Origin: JANPJV01 sp031425695
Lineage (GTDB): Bacteria; Pseudomonadota; Gammaproteobacteria; Xanthomonadales; SZUA-5
Assembly (NCBI GenBank): GCA_031425695.1
Contig: JANPJV010000021.1
Span: 34,987-98,986 of the forward strand
Direction of reading: 5' to 3'
DNA: 64,000 nt
Positions 32,801 to 40,873 of this stretch are shown here, in pieces (position 1 is the stretch's first letter; each line of letters starts with the position of its first letter). Made by a program: the position numbers and the translations under genes. The notes below the pieces were generated by a model that ran no database searches, was not told where the DNA came from, and saw only the letters and a program-made list of their open reading frames with translations.

Positions 32801-33956
32801 TGTCCGGCGTGAGCCTGGCCGGCTGAGCCTGCCCACCGATGAGGCGCGGTCGGTGCCGTCATCAACCCCACCGGCAGCGTCCCTCGACGCGCTGCACCGG
32901 CGCTTTGCGCCAGTGATTGCGGAAATCGACCGCGCCCTGCACGACTACCTTTCAAGCATGGCTGGGCCGGCCAGTCACTACGGCATGCTGAGCTACCACT
33001 TTGGCTTTGCCGATGCCGACCTCAAGCCGTTGTCGGAGTGCGCGTACTTGGCGCGCGGAAAGCGACTGCGACCGCTGATCAGCATGCTATTCGGGCGCCT
33101 GTACGGCCTGCCGCCGGCAGTCACGAGCCAGCTCATGATGGCCGCCGAGGTCATGCACTCGGCAAGCCTGGCTCACGACGATATTGAAGATCGTGACGCC
33201 GTCCGCTGGAACCGGCCGACCCTGCAGGCGGCATTCGGCATGGAGCAGGCCATCAATGCCGGTGACACGCTCATCGGCATGGTCTATCAGCTCCTGCTGC
33301 GCCTCCCCGCACTGGGGGTGACGCCGGCGCTCACGCTCGAGGTCGTTGCTGCGTTCAACCGGGCGCACCTGCTGATGTGCGAAGGGCAGCACCTGGATCT
33401 CAAATTCTGTTACGACGACCTCGGATGCCTCGCCGCTTACCAGGAAATCGTCGAGCGCAAGACCGGCGCGGCCTGTGTCTGCATCCTTGAAAGCGTCGGC
33501 CTGCTCGCCGACGCATCGGCAGCGGTGCGGCAACAGCTGTCCGCTTTTGGCCGCGCGCTCGGCACCCTTTACCAGATCTGCGACGACGTCCGCGGAATCT
33601 GGAGCAATCCTGGCGAGCTCGGTCGCGAGATCGGTCACGACGTGATTCTGCAGCGCCCCTCATTACCGCTGCTGTATGCCTGCCAGCATGCTGCGCCGGC
33701 ACTGCGCGCGATGCTGCTGGGCAAGCCTGGCCGACCGGCGCCACTGAACGCCGATGAGCTGAACCTCATCCGCGCGGAGCTGGCGACCTGCGGCGCCGCA
33801 ACCTACTGCCTGGATGCGGCGATTGCGCAACACGAGGCGGCCCTGGCGGCACTTGCCGGAACGGAATGTAGCGGACCCGAAATGGACGTGCTGCGCGGGA
33901 TTCTTGGAGCATGCCTCTCGGCCGTCGAGATCCTGGTGCGGGCGCCGCGCGCATGA
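32781..33956 (+). CDS. polyprenyl diphosphate synthase (trans-isoprenyl type)
   Basis: A 391-residue all-alpha enzyme that would lengthen an allylic diphosphate with isopentenyl diphosphate. Seen: LARGKRLRPLIS, the first Asp motif in LAHDDIEDRDAVRWNRPT (D133-D137), EGQHLDLKF, ERKTGAACV, and a second motif ICDDVRGIW (D268, D269) that lacks the third Asp but resembles the DDxxGIW form of GGPP synthases. The first 45 residues are a low-complexity extension. Overlaps with both neighbours suggest coupled translation with the AsnB-like gene and the exporter. A role in making the prenyl donor for the nearby UbiA-like enzyme, or a lipid carrier, is inferred. Confidence 0.85.
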   Translation: MSMYQASVRREPGRLSLPTDEARSVPSSTPPAASLDALHRRFAPVIAEIDRALHDYLSSMAGPASHYGMLSYHFGFADADLKPLSECAYLARGKRLRPLISMLFGRLYGLPPAVTSQLMMAAEVMHSASLAHDDIEDRDAVRWNRPTLQAAFGMEQAINAGDTLIGMVYQLLLRLPALGVTPALTLEVVAAFNRAHLLMCEGQHLDLKFCYDDLGCLAAYQEIVERKTGAACVCILESVGLLADASAAVRQQLSAFGRALGTLYQICDDVRGIWSNPGELGREIGHDVILQRPSLPLLYACQHAAPALRAMLLGKPGRPAPLNADELNLIRAELATCGAATYCLDAAIAQHEAALAALAGTECSGPEMDVLRGILGACLSAVEILVRAPRA

Positions 33957-34795
33957 CCGAGAATTCGGCACACAGTCCCTTGCGGCACCCGGGCCGCCTG
34001 ATGCGCGAGACCTGCACCGCCGCCAGCGTGTCGATGGCATTGGCCCAGCAGCTGTTACGGCTGCGGCTCGCGCAACTCTATCGGCACTCATCCCTTGGCC
34101 TGCTTTGGGCTGTCCTGCCGACACTGGTGATTGTTTCCGGTGTCACCCTGGGGCTGCGCGGCGACGAGGCGGGCGGGGTGGGTCCGGGTGGCGCGGTGGC
34201 ATTCCAGGTCCATGTCGCCTTTGGCGTGGTGCTCATGCAGACCTTCGTCGAGACCTTCAATGGCCATCGCGGCATCTTCGACTTGCACATGCCGCTGCTG
34301 CAACGCATGCGATTTCCGGTGGAGGCGGTGATGATCGCGCAGGTAGCCGAAAGCGCGTTCCACCTGCTCGCGAAAATCCCGGTGTTGCTGCTGGTGATGG
34401 TGTTCTTCGGAGTGCCACTCGCGCCCACCCTGTTGCTGGGACTGCTCGCCTGCATGCCGATCCTGCTGGCCGGCATCGCCCTGGGGGCATTGCTGGCACC
34501 GCTCAGCACGCTCGGCAAGGATCTCGACCGCGCCATGGTGTTCCTGCCGTGGCTGGTCTTCCTGGTCACCCCGGTGTTCTACCTCACCCCAACGGAGGGC
34601 CCGTGGGCGGCCGTCCAGGCCGTCAACCCGATAACGGCGATGCTTGATGGCGTGCGCCACCTGGCATATGCAGGCACGGCTCCGGCGTGGCTGGCATATT
34701 GGATCACCGTGGTGAGCGTGCTGCTGGTCCTGCCGCTGAGCTTGCTGATGTGCAAGCTGGCGCCGCCCCATCTCGCCGAACGGCTGCCAGCTTGA
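33953..34795 (+). CDS. ABC-2 type polysaccharide exporter permease (Wzm-like)
   Basis: A 280-residue membrane protein with six predicted helices. The N-terminal cytoplasmic part has QQLLRLRLAQLYRHSSLGLLWAVL, the amphipathic entry region typical of Wzm/TagG/KpsM permeases, and the C-terminal half has FLPWLVFLVTPVFYLTP followed by VQAVNPITAMLDGVRH. It shares ATGA with the polyprenyl synthase, and the ATP-binding subunit follows 10 nt on. Together they should move a lipid-linked glycan across the inner membrane. Cargo is unknown. Confidence 0.85.
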   Translation: MTENSAHSPLRHPGRLMRETCTAASVSMALAQQLLRLRLAQLYRHSSLGLLWAVLPTLVIVSGVTLGLRGDEAGGVGPGGAVAFQVHVAFGVVLMQTFVETFNGHRGIFDLHMPLLQRMRFPVEAVMIAQVAESAFHLLAKIPVLLLVMVFFGVPLAPTLLLGLLACMPILLAGIALGALLAPLSTLGKDLDRAMVFLPWLVFLVTPVFYLTPTEGPWAAVQAVNPITAMLDGVRHLAYAGTAPAWLAYWITVVSVLLVLPLSLLMCKLAPPHLAERLPA

Positions 34796-34805
34796 GTGGC
34801 TGACC

Positions 34806-36212
34806 ATGACGGCTGACACTCTCATCGAATTCAACGCGGTCTCCAAGCGCTTCTGTCGCCGTGGCGACCGCTCGCTGCGCTATGGGATGCAGGATCTGCT
34901 GCGCGACGTTCTCGTGCGGCCGCCGCGCGACACGCTGCGCGACGGCGAGTTCTGGGCCTTGCGCGACATCGATTTCAGCGTCAGGCGCGGCGATGTCATC
35001 GGCCTGGTCGGTCACAACGGCGCTGGCAAGAGCAGCCTGCTCAAGCTGCTCGCCGGCATCTACCGGCCGACGCTAGGAAACATCACGGTGCGCACCGAGC
35101 GCATAGCCGTGCTCGACCACAGCGCTGGCTTGAATCCGATGCAGACCGGGCGCGAGTGCATCTATACCAAGCTGGCCCTGCTCGGGCAGCGGCGCGCCGA
35201 GATCGCCGAGCGAGTGGACGCGATCGTTGCGGTGTCCGAGCTGGGCCACGTCATCGACGCGCAGGTCTGCACCTATAGCACCGGGATGCGCGTGCGCCTC
35301 GCGTTTGCCATCTATGCCAGTGTCGAGATCGACATCTTCCTGGTCGACGACAGCCTCGGCGTGGCTGATATCCGCTTCGCCCAGCGCATGCAACGCTATT
35401 GGCATGACTTCGTGCGTGCCGGCGGGACGATGCTACTGGCCACCCACGAGATGTATCTGATGCGATCGCTGTGTACGCGCGCGCTGTTGCTCGATCACGG
35501 CCGCATCGTGAGCGCCGGACCTACTGAAGCGGTCATCAGTGAGTACTTGCTCAGCTACCTGCCTGCGAGCGGGGTCGAGACGGGCGCCAGCGATGCTGTG
35601 CCGGTGCCGGCGCCGAGCGTGCGGGCACCGGCAGCACCCGGCCAGCTTGAGGATCCGGATGCAGCCGGGCGCTTTGCGCGTTTTGCCAGATCGGATGCCT
35701 TTCCGGTGGAAATCACCGCGATCGAGCTCGCAGCGGACCCGGCGGTGGGCAAGGGCGCAGTCCAGGCACTCGGGCGGTTGACCGTGTCCGCGTGCTGCAT
35801 TTCGTCGATTGCGGCCGAGAACCTGCTCTTCGGATTCGAGATCCTCGACGAACAAGGACGCGTCATTATTCACGTGCGGTCCGACGAAGCGCCGCATTAC
35901 ACCACGGTGCAGGGAGCTAACCGCTTTGCCGCCACGCTGGTGAACCTGCCACTGATGCCGGGCAGGTATCGGGTTTGCGTCGCCGTCATGGAAGCGGGGA
36001 GCAAAGCGATCCTTGGCATGCGTGGCTGGGAAGATGCGGGCGAGGCGCTGGAAGTCTTGCCACATTTCCGCGATGACCTGCTCGGTGCAATATCCCGCCA
36101 GGCGCTGATGACCGCGCCGGTCATCTGGCAATCCGGCTCCCGCCACGAGCATGCCTGGCCGGAGGCCGCGGTTTGCCAGGAAGCGCTGGCAGACGCAGGG
36201 GATTACCGATGA
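34806..36212 (+). CDS. ABC exporter ATP-binding protein with C-terminal domain (Wzt-like)
   Basis: A 468-residue ATPase. Walker A GHNGAGKSS (69-77), signature YSTGMRVRLAF (about 157), Walker B IFLVDDSLGVAD, and H-switch ATHEM (H214) are seen. In Walker B the usual catalytic Glu after the Asp is Asp182 here (VDD rather than VDE). A linker rich in Pro/Ala follows, then a beta-sandwich-like domain (about 295-425) at the position of the Wzt carbohydrate-binding domain, which selects finished chains for export. It shares ATGA with the first PhyH gene, tying export to the dioxygenases. Confidence 0.87.
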   Translation: MTADTLIEFNAVSKRFCRRGDRSLRYGMQDLLRDVLVRPPRDTLRDGEFWALRDIDFSVRRGDVIGLVGHNGAGKSSLLKLLAGIYRPTLGNITVRTERIAVLDHSAGLNPMQTGRECIYTKLALLGQRRAEIAERVDAIVAVSELGHVIDAQVCTYSTGMRVRLAFAIYASVEIDIFLVDDSLGVADIRFAQRMQRYWHDFVRAGGTMLLATHEMYLMRSLCTRALLLDHGRIVSAGPTEAVISEYLLSYLPASGVETGASDAVPVPAPSVRAPAAPGQLEDPDAAGRFARFARSDAFPVEITAIELAADPAVGKGAVQALGRLTVSACCISSIAAENLLFGFEILDEQGRVIIHVRSDEAPHYTTVQGANRFAATLVNLPLMPGRYRVCVAVMEAGSKAILGMRGWEDAGEALEVLPHFRDDLLGAISRQALMTAPVIWQSGSRHEHAWPEAAVCQEALADAGDYR

Positions 36213-38191
36213 TGTATGACGCTGCGCCGGTGCTGGTCGAGGGGCGTCCCGCGGTGCGGGCACTGTTCAAATCCAGCCAGGTTCAAGCGGATTTCGACCG
36301 CGACGGCTTCGTACTGATGGACTTCCTCGACGCCGCCCAGGTGGCCGAGCTGTGCGCCCATTATGGCGCGCTCGATCACTCGCACCGGACGCCGAACGGT
36401 TTTCACGTCAGCCTGGACAACCACGATCGGGATTTCAAGCGCTCGGTGATGGACACGCTGCAAGCCAGCGTACGCGCGAAAGTTGATGAGGTCTTCGACC
36501 GCGCAAAGATCTTCGTCGCCAGCTATGTGGTCAAGGAGCCCGGCCCGCGCGGGATCGTGCCCCCGCACCAGGACTGGACCTTCGTGGACGAGAGCCGCTT
36601 CGTCTCCTGTACGGTGTGGATCGCCCTGGCCCGGACCACGATCGATAATGGCGCGCTCGGCGTCATTGCCGGCAGCCACCGGCTGTTCGACCACACCCGC
36701 GCGTCCCCTTCGCCGCAATGCCCGACCCCGATCGGCGAACTCATGTTCCAAATCTTTCCGTACCTGGCGATCAAGGAAATGCAGCCGGGGCAGGCACTGA
36801 TCTTCAACAACCGGACGCTGCACGGATCGCCGCCAAACCTGAGTGAGCAGCCGCGTGTCGCAGTCGGTATCGGCATCACCCACGAGGAAGCCGAACTCGT
36901 GCACCACTACCTGGTGCCGGGTAGCGAGTCACCGCAAATCGAGTGCTACCAGGTGACCTCGGATTTTTTCCACGAGTACAGCAACGGCTCGCTGGGAGCG
37001 CTGTATGACGCCGGCGAGCGTCCGTCCGGCCATGCTTGCGTCAGCCGGGCGCCGTTTATACGCAAGCCCGCCGACGGCACCATGCTTGCCGAGCAGTTCC
37101 TGCGCGCCGGGAACCGCTACGACGCCGCGCTGGCCGAGCGCATGGCGAGGCTGTTCGGCCAGTCCACCGGCACCGGGCCGGCACCAGCGGCAACCCCGCC
37201 GGCACCCGCCTATGCGTTCGCTCCCGAGTTTCCACCGATGCGGCGGGTCGTGCGGGAGGACGCGCACCAGCAGGCGCTGGAGCGGGATGGCTACGTCATC
37301 GTGGACTTTCTCGATCCGTCGCAGGTGGCGGCGCTGGCGCGTCACTATTCCAGCGCCCATCCCGACCCAATCACCGGCTTCTATGCAAGTACCTTCGCGG
37401 GCGACAAGGCTTATCGGGAAGACGTTGATCGGCGCATCCGCGAAGTCTGCGGTGCGCGCATCGCGGCGCTCACGCAGGACATCAAGATCATCTTCGGCAG
37501 CTACATCGTCAAGGGCAGTGGCGAAGCCAGCCAGATGAACATCCACCAGGACATGACCCTGGTGGATGAAAACGAATTCAGCGGGATCAACATCTGGTGC
37601 CCATTGATCGATCTCGACGCGCACAATGGGGCCCTGCACGTCCTGCCTGGCAGCCATCGGCTGCTGCGGACCTTGCGCGGCTCCACCATCCCGGCGATCT
37701 ACGACAGTGTGCGCGAGGAGTTGATGGGGCTCCTGCAGCCGGTACACCTGCGCGCGGGGCAGGCCATCATCTTTGACCAGAGCATTATTCATTTCTCGCC
37801 GCCCAATCGCTCCGGCCGCGACCGCGTGGTGATTAATGTCTTCTTCGCGCACCGCGACGCGCGCATGCTGATCTGCCACCACGATCGCAGCCAGCCGGAG
37901 CCGCTGGTGGAGGTCTTCGAGGTGGACGATTCGCTGCTGCATGTCTATGAGCATTTCGGCAGCGACATTCACGCACGGCCGAATGTCGGGCGCAGCCTCG
38001 GCAAAGTTGACTATGCATTCCCGGCGCTGACGCCCGAGTTCTTGCGTCAGCGCTATCCATGCGAGCTGCGCGCGGGCGATCCTGCGGTAACCGTAGTCAC
38101 GGAACCGCCAGCAGCCCCCTTGCCCACAAGCTCTGGCTGGCGTGCGTGGTTGAGGCGCCTGCTGCCGGACCGGGAGGCCACTCGGCCATGA
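36209..38191 (+). CDS. tandem two-domain PhyH-family Fe(II)/2-oxoglutarate dioxygenase
   Basis: A 660-residue protein holding two complete phytanoyl-CoA-dioxygenase-like domains. Domain 1 has PPHQDWTFVDE (H120, D122) and distal LHGSPPN (H205), with QPRVAVGIG supplying the 2-oxoglutarate Arg. Domain 2 has NIHQDMTLVDE (H446, D448) and IHFSPPN (H528), with RDRVVINVF. A Pro/Ala linker (about 325-350) joins them. Both keep all iron ligands, so both should be active hydroxylases, or halogenase-free oxidases. The start ATG overlaps the Wzt-like stop. A fusion of neighbouring paralogues is the simplest origin. Substrate unknown. Confidence 0.87.
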   Translation: MMYDAAPVLVEGRPAVRALFKSSQVQADFDRDGFVLMDFLDAAQVAELCAHYGALDHSHRTPNGFHVSLDNHDRDFKRSVMDTLQASVRAKVDEVFDRAKIFVASYVVKEPGPRGIVPPHQDWTFVDESRFVSCTVWIALARTTIDNGALGVIAGSHRLFDHTRASPSPQCPTPIGELMFQIFPYLAIKEMQPGQALIFNNRTLHGSPPNLSEQPRVAVGIGITHEEAELVHHYLVPGSESPQIECYQVTSDFFHEYSNGSLGALYDAGERPSGHACVSRAPFIRKPADGTMLAEQFLRAGNRYDAALAERMARLFGQSTGTGPAPAATPPAPAYAFAPEFPPMRRVVREDAHQQALERDGYVIVDFLDPSQVAALARHYSSAHPDPITGFYASTFAGDKAYREDVDRRIREVCGARIAALTQDIKIIFGSYIVKGSGEASQMNIHQDMTLVDENEFSGINIWCPLIDLDAHNGALHVLPGSHRLLRTLRGSTIPAIYDSVREELMGLLQPVHLRAGQAIIFDQSIIHFSPPNRSGRDRVVINVFFAHRDARMLICHHDRSQPEPLVEVFEVDDSLLHVYEHFGSDIHARPNVGRSLGKVDYAFPALTPEFLRQRYPCELRAGDPAVTVVTEPPAAPLPTSSGWRAWLRRLLPDREATRP

Positions 38192-39084
38192 TCAACCCGG
38201 CTGCGTCCTGTGCACCGTTGCTGCGCGATGCCGCACTCTGGCAGGGTTTGCAAGACACCGGCTGCATCCAGGTTCCCCTGCTTCCGCCGACCGCGGTGAC
38301 CGAACTGCTGGCGGCGTTCGCGCATTTTCACCCAGTGCTCCCGGCCAGTGGCTTCGTGTCGAGCACCTATTCGCACGATCTCGCCTACAAGCAGGCGGTC
38401 AGCGACTGCATCACGGAGATCATCCGGCCGTTCCTGGATGCTTTTTTCCAGTACCACCGAGTGCTCGGGGCCGCCTTCCTCTACAAGCTGCCCGGCCCCC
38501 AATCCCGGCTACCGCTGCATCAGGACTGGACGGTGGTCGACGAAGAACGCTTCGTTGCCACCAACGTCTGGATGCCGCTGGTAGATGCCGACACCGTCAA
38601 CGGTACGCTCTGCGTCCTGCCCGGCAGCCATCGCGTAATGCGCGGCATTCGCGCACCGACGCTACCGTTTTGTTACTCCGGACATGACGACTTGATGATC
38701 CAGCGAATGCGCGCCATTCCGACCCGGGCCGGAGAGGCGCTGATCGTCAACCAGGCGACTGCGCACCATTCGCCGGCCAACTTGAGCGCAGCCGTGCGGC
38801 CGGCAATCACGGTGGGCGTGGTACCAGAGAAGGCGCAGCTGCGCTTCTATTACAAGGATCGCCAGCGCGCCGATCGGCGTGTGCAGATGTTCGAGCGCGA
38901 CGACGATTTCTTCTTGCGCTTCGATGACTTTCACCGCGACATCTTCGAGCGGCCGAAGGGCGCGGTCGTGGCGGAGCTCGACTACCCAGACCCGACCCGA
39001 TCGGCTGCGGAGCTCTCCGCGCTGATCGACGAGTGCGAGCGCCTCTGCCCGGCACCATTGCCGGCCGAACGCGCCCGACCATGA
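38188..39084 (+). CDS. PhyH-family Fe(II)/2-oxoglutarate dioxygenase
   Basis: A 298-residue single-domain enzyme. Iron ligands are in PLHQDWTVVDE (H111, D113) and TAHHSPANLS (H193 most likely, H194 next to it); the co-substrate Arg lies in AAVRPAITVG. The stretch ERFVATNVWMPLVDADTVNGTLCVLPGSHR matches its neighbours in order, showing common descent. It shares ATGA with the double-domain gene before it and with the gene after it. The C-terminal 80 residues are charged. Expected to hydroxylate an unidentified intermediate of this cluster. Confidence 0.85.
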   Translation: MINPAASCAPLLRDAALWQGLQDTGCIQVPLLPPTAVTELLAAFAHFHPVLPASGFVSSTYSHDLAYKQAVSDCITEIIRPFLDAFFQYHRVLGAAFLYKLPGPQSRLPLHQDWTVVDEERFVATNVWMPLVDADTVNGTLCVLPGSHRVMRGIRAPTLPFCYSGHDDLMIQRMRAIPTRAGEALIVNQATAHHSPANLSAAVRPAITVGVVPEKAQLRFYYKDRQRADRRVQMFERDDDFFLRFDDFHRDIFERPKGAVVAELDYPDPTRSAAELSALIDECERLCPAPLPAERARP

Positions 39085-39926
39085 GTGCGCCACAGCACCG
39101 CCCATTGCTGAAAGATCCCGGCGCCGAAAGGGCACTGTCGCAGACCGGCCATGTCGTGCTGCCTCTTCTCGGCAGCGTCGCTGCGGCGCGGCTGCTGGAG
39201 CAGCTCACCCAGCTCGTGCCCAGCTTTCCAGAGGGGTTCTACGCGTCAGTGCACACGCCTGACGGCGACCTGCGGATGGCCGTCAATGCCGTTCTGATGG
39301 CGACTTTTGCGCCGATGATCAGTGCGGCCTGTCACGATGCAGCGTTGCTGGGTGGTGCCTTCATCAACAAGGCGCCCGGACCGCGCGGGGTGCTGCCGCC
39401 GCACCAGGACTGGAACATCGTCGACGAGACGCGCCATCGGTCCTTCAATGTCTGGGCGCCGCTGGTCGACACCGATGCCGCCAACGGCGCCATCCAGGTG
39501 TTGCCGGGCAGCCATCTTTGGCTGCGCACCGTGCGCGGCCCCAATCTCCCATGCGTCTACCGCCAAGTGCATTTGCGCCTGCGTCAGGTGATGCAGCACT
39601 TGCGAGTGCGGGCTGGCGAGGTGCTGATCTACGATCACCGCCTGTTGCATTGCTCTGACGCGAATACCACGGAGCGCTCCCGGCCGGCGGCGGTGCTGGG
39701 CTTGGTGCCCGCCGAGGCGGAGCTCAAGCATTACTTCATGGACGGCAAGCAGCTTCGCCAGTACCAATCGAGTGTCGAGTTCCTGCTGAGCGGCCAGACG
39801 CAGCTGCGCCCGGATTGCCTGGTCGCCGAAGCTGCGCTCGACTTCGACCCAGCGCCCGTCGACGATGAGCACATCGCACGTTTTCTGTCGCAGACGCCAT
39901 CCGGCTTCGCGGCAACAGCCGCTTGA
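39081..39926 (+). CDS. PhyH-family Fe(II)/2-oxoglutarate dioxygenase
   Basis: A 281-residue enzyme with PPHQDWNIVDE (H108, D110), distal LLHCSDAN (H190) and ERSRPAAVLG with the likely 2-oxoglutarate Arg. The intervening FNVWAPLVDTDAANGAIQVL and PGSH follow the pattern of the paralogues. The start shares ATGA with the previous gene; the next start is 10 nt past the stop, so it is still one transcript. All iron ligands are present. Substrate unknown. Confidence 0.85.
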   Translation: MSAPQHRPLLKDPGAERALSQTGHVVLPLLGSVAAARLLEQLTQLVPSFPEGFYASVHTPDGDLRMAVNAVLMATFAPMISAACHDAALLGGAFINKAPGPRGVLPPHQDWNIVDETRHRSFNVWAPLVDTDAANGAIQVLPGSHLWLRTVRGPNLPCVYRQVHLRLRQVMQHLRVRAGEVLIYDHRLLHCSDANTTERSRPAAVLGLVPAEAELKHYFMDGKQLRQYQSSVEFLLSGQTQLRPDCLVAEAALDFDPAPVDDEHIARFLSQTPSGFAATAA

Positions 39927-39936
39927 GGAAGATGCA

Positions 39937-40836
39937 ATGAGACCCGTTTTCAACGACGCCACGCTTCAGGTTGAGTTCGACCGCAAGGGTTATGTACAGA
40001 CGCCCTTCCTCGACGCGGCACAGGTTACGGCCCTCAAGCAGGTCTACTTCGACACCTTGGGACAGAGCGGCGGCAGCCTGCTGGCCGCGGAGGCCGATTT
40101 CAAGTCGACCAGCGAGATCACTTACGACTTCACCTTCATCGATCGCAATCCCGCTTACAAGCGTCTGGTCTTTGCGGCGATCGTGGCCGCGCTCGATGGA
40201 CTGCAGCGCCGCCTGCTCCAGGACTACCGGCCGATCATCGCCAACTTTATCCACAAGAAGCCGCACGGCGGGGAAGTGCCACTGCACCAGAACTGGGCCT
40301 TCGTGGACGAGCGGCGCTGCACCTCGGTCTCGATCTGGTGCCCGCTGGTCGACAGCAATGCCGACAATGGCACGCTGCAGTTCGTGGACGGCAGCCACAA
40401 GCGCTTCGCCGAATCGCGCGGGCCGATGGTCCCGTGGGAGCTCAAGGACATCCAGCGCGAGATCATCGAGCATCATCTGACGCCGGCGCATGACATCGCG
40501 GCGGGGCAGGCGGTGGTGCTGGACGACAGCATCGTCCACTACTCGAACATCAATCGCACCGAGGGCTTGCGCCTCGCCATCCAGTTGATCCTGGTGCCGC
40601 GGGAAGAGCCCACCATCCATTACCACATGAACCCCCAGGCCAATCGCGAGCAGATGGAGAAGCTGGAGGTGGATCTCGAGTTCTTCATGAACTTTCATCC
40701 GTGGAAGAAGCCCGAGCACTTCAAGCATCTCGGCAGCATGCCGTTCCAGCCGCGTTTTCTCGGCATCGAGGAGTTCGAGGCGCGCCTGCGCGGACCGCGT
40801 TTCGACCTGCCGAACCCGGCGCTGGCGGCCGCATGA
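39937..40836 (+). CDS. PhyH-family protein with HxN in place of HxD
   Basis: A 299-residue paralogue in the same fold. The proximal iron motif reads PLHQNWAFVDE: His117 is kept but the Asp ligand is Asn119 (codon AAC at 40291-40293). The distal HYSNINRTEG (H201) and Arg of GLRLAIQL are kept. Loss of the carboxylate ligand often abolishes iron binding or alters reactivity, so this copy may be a pseudoenzyme or a partner subunit, or may use an altered site. It has its own good ribosome site (GAGGAAG, 6 nt before the start region), unlike its coupled neighbours. Confidence 0.85.
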   Translation: MRPVFNDATLQVEFDRKGYVQTPFLDAAQVTALKQVYFDTLGQSGGSLLAAEADFKSTSEITYDFTFIDRNPAYKRLVFAAIVAALDGLQRRLLQDYRPIIANFIHKKPHGGEVPLHQNWAFVDERRCTSVSIWCPLVDSNADNGTLQFVDGSHKRFAESRGPMVPWELKDIQREIIEHHLTPAHDIAAGQAVVLDDSIVHYSNINRTEGLRLAIQLILVPREEPTIHYHMNPQANREQMEKLEVDLEFFMNFHPWKKPEHFKHLGSMPFQPRFLGIEEFEARLRGPRFDLPNPALAAA

Positions 40837-40873
40837 GTCAGCGTGACCACGCGCTGATGCTACGGAATAGGTC

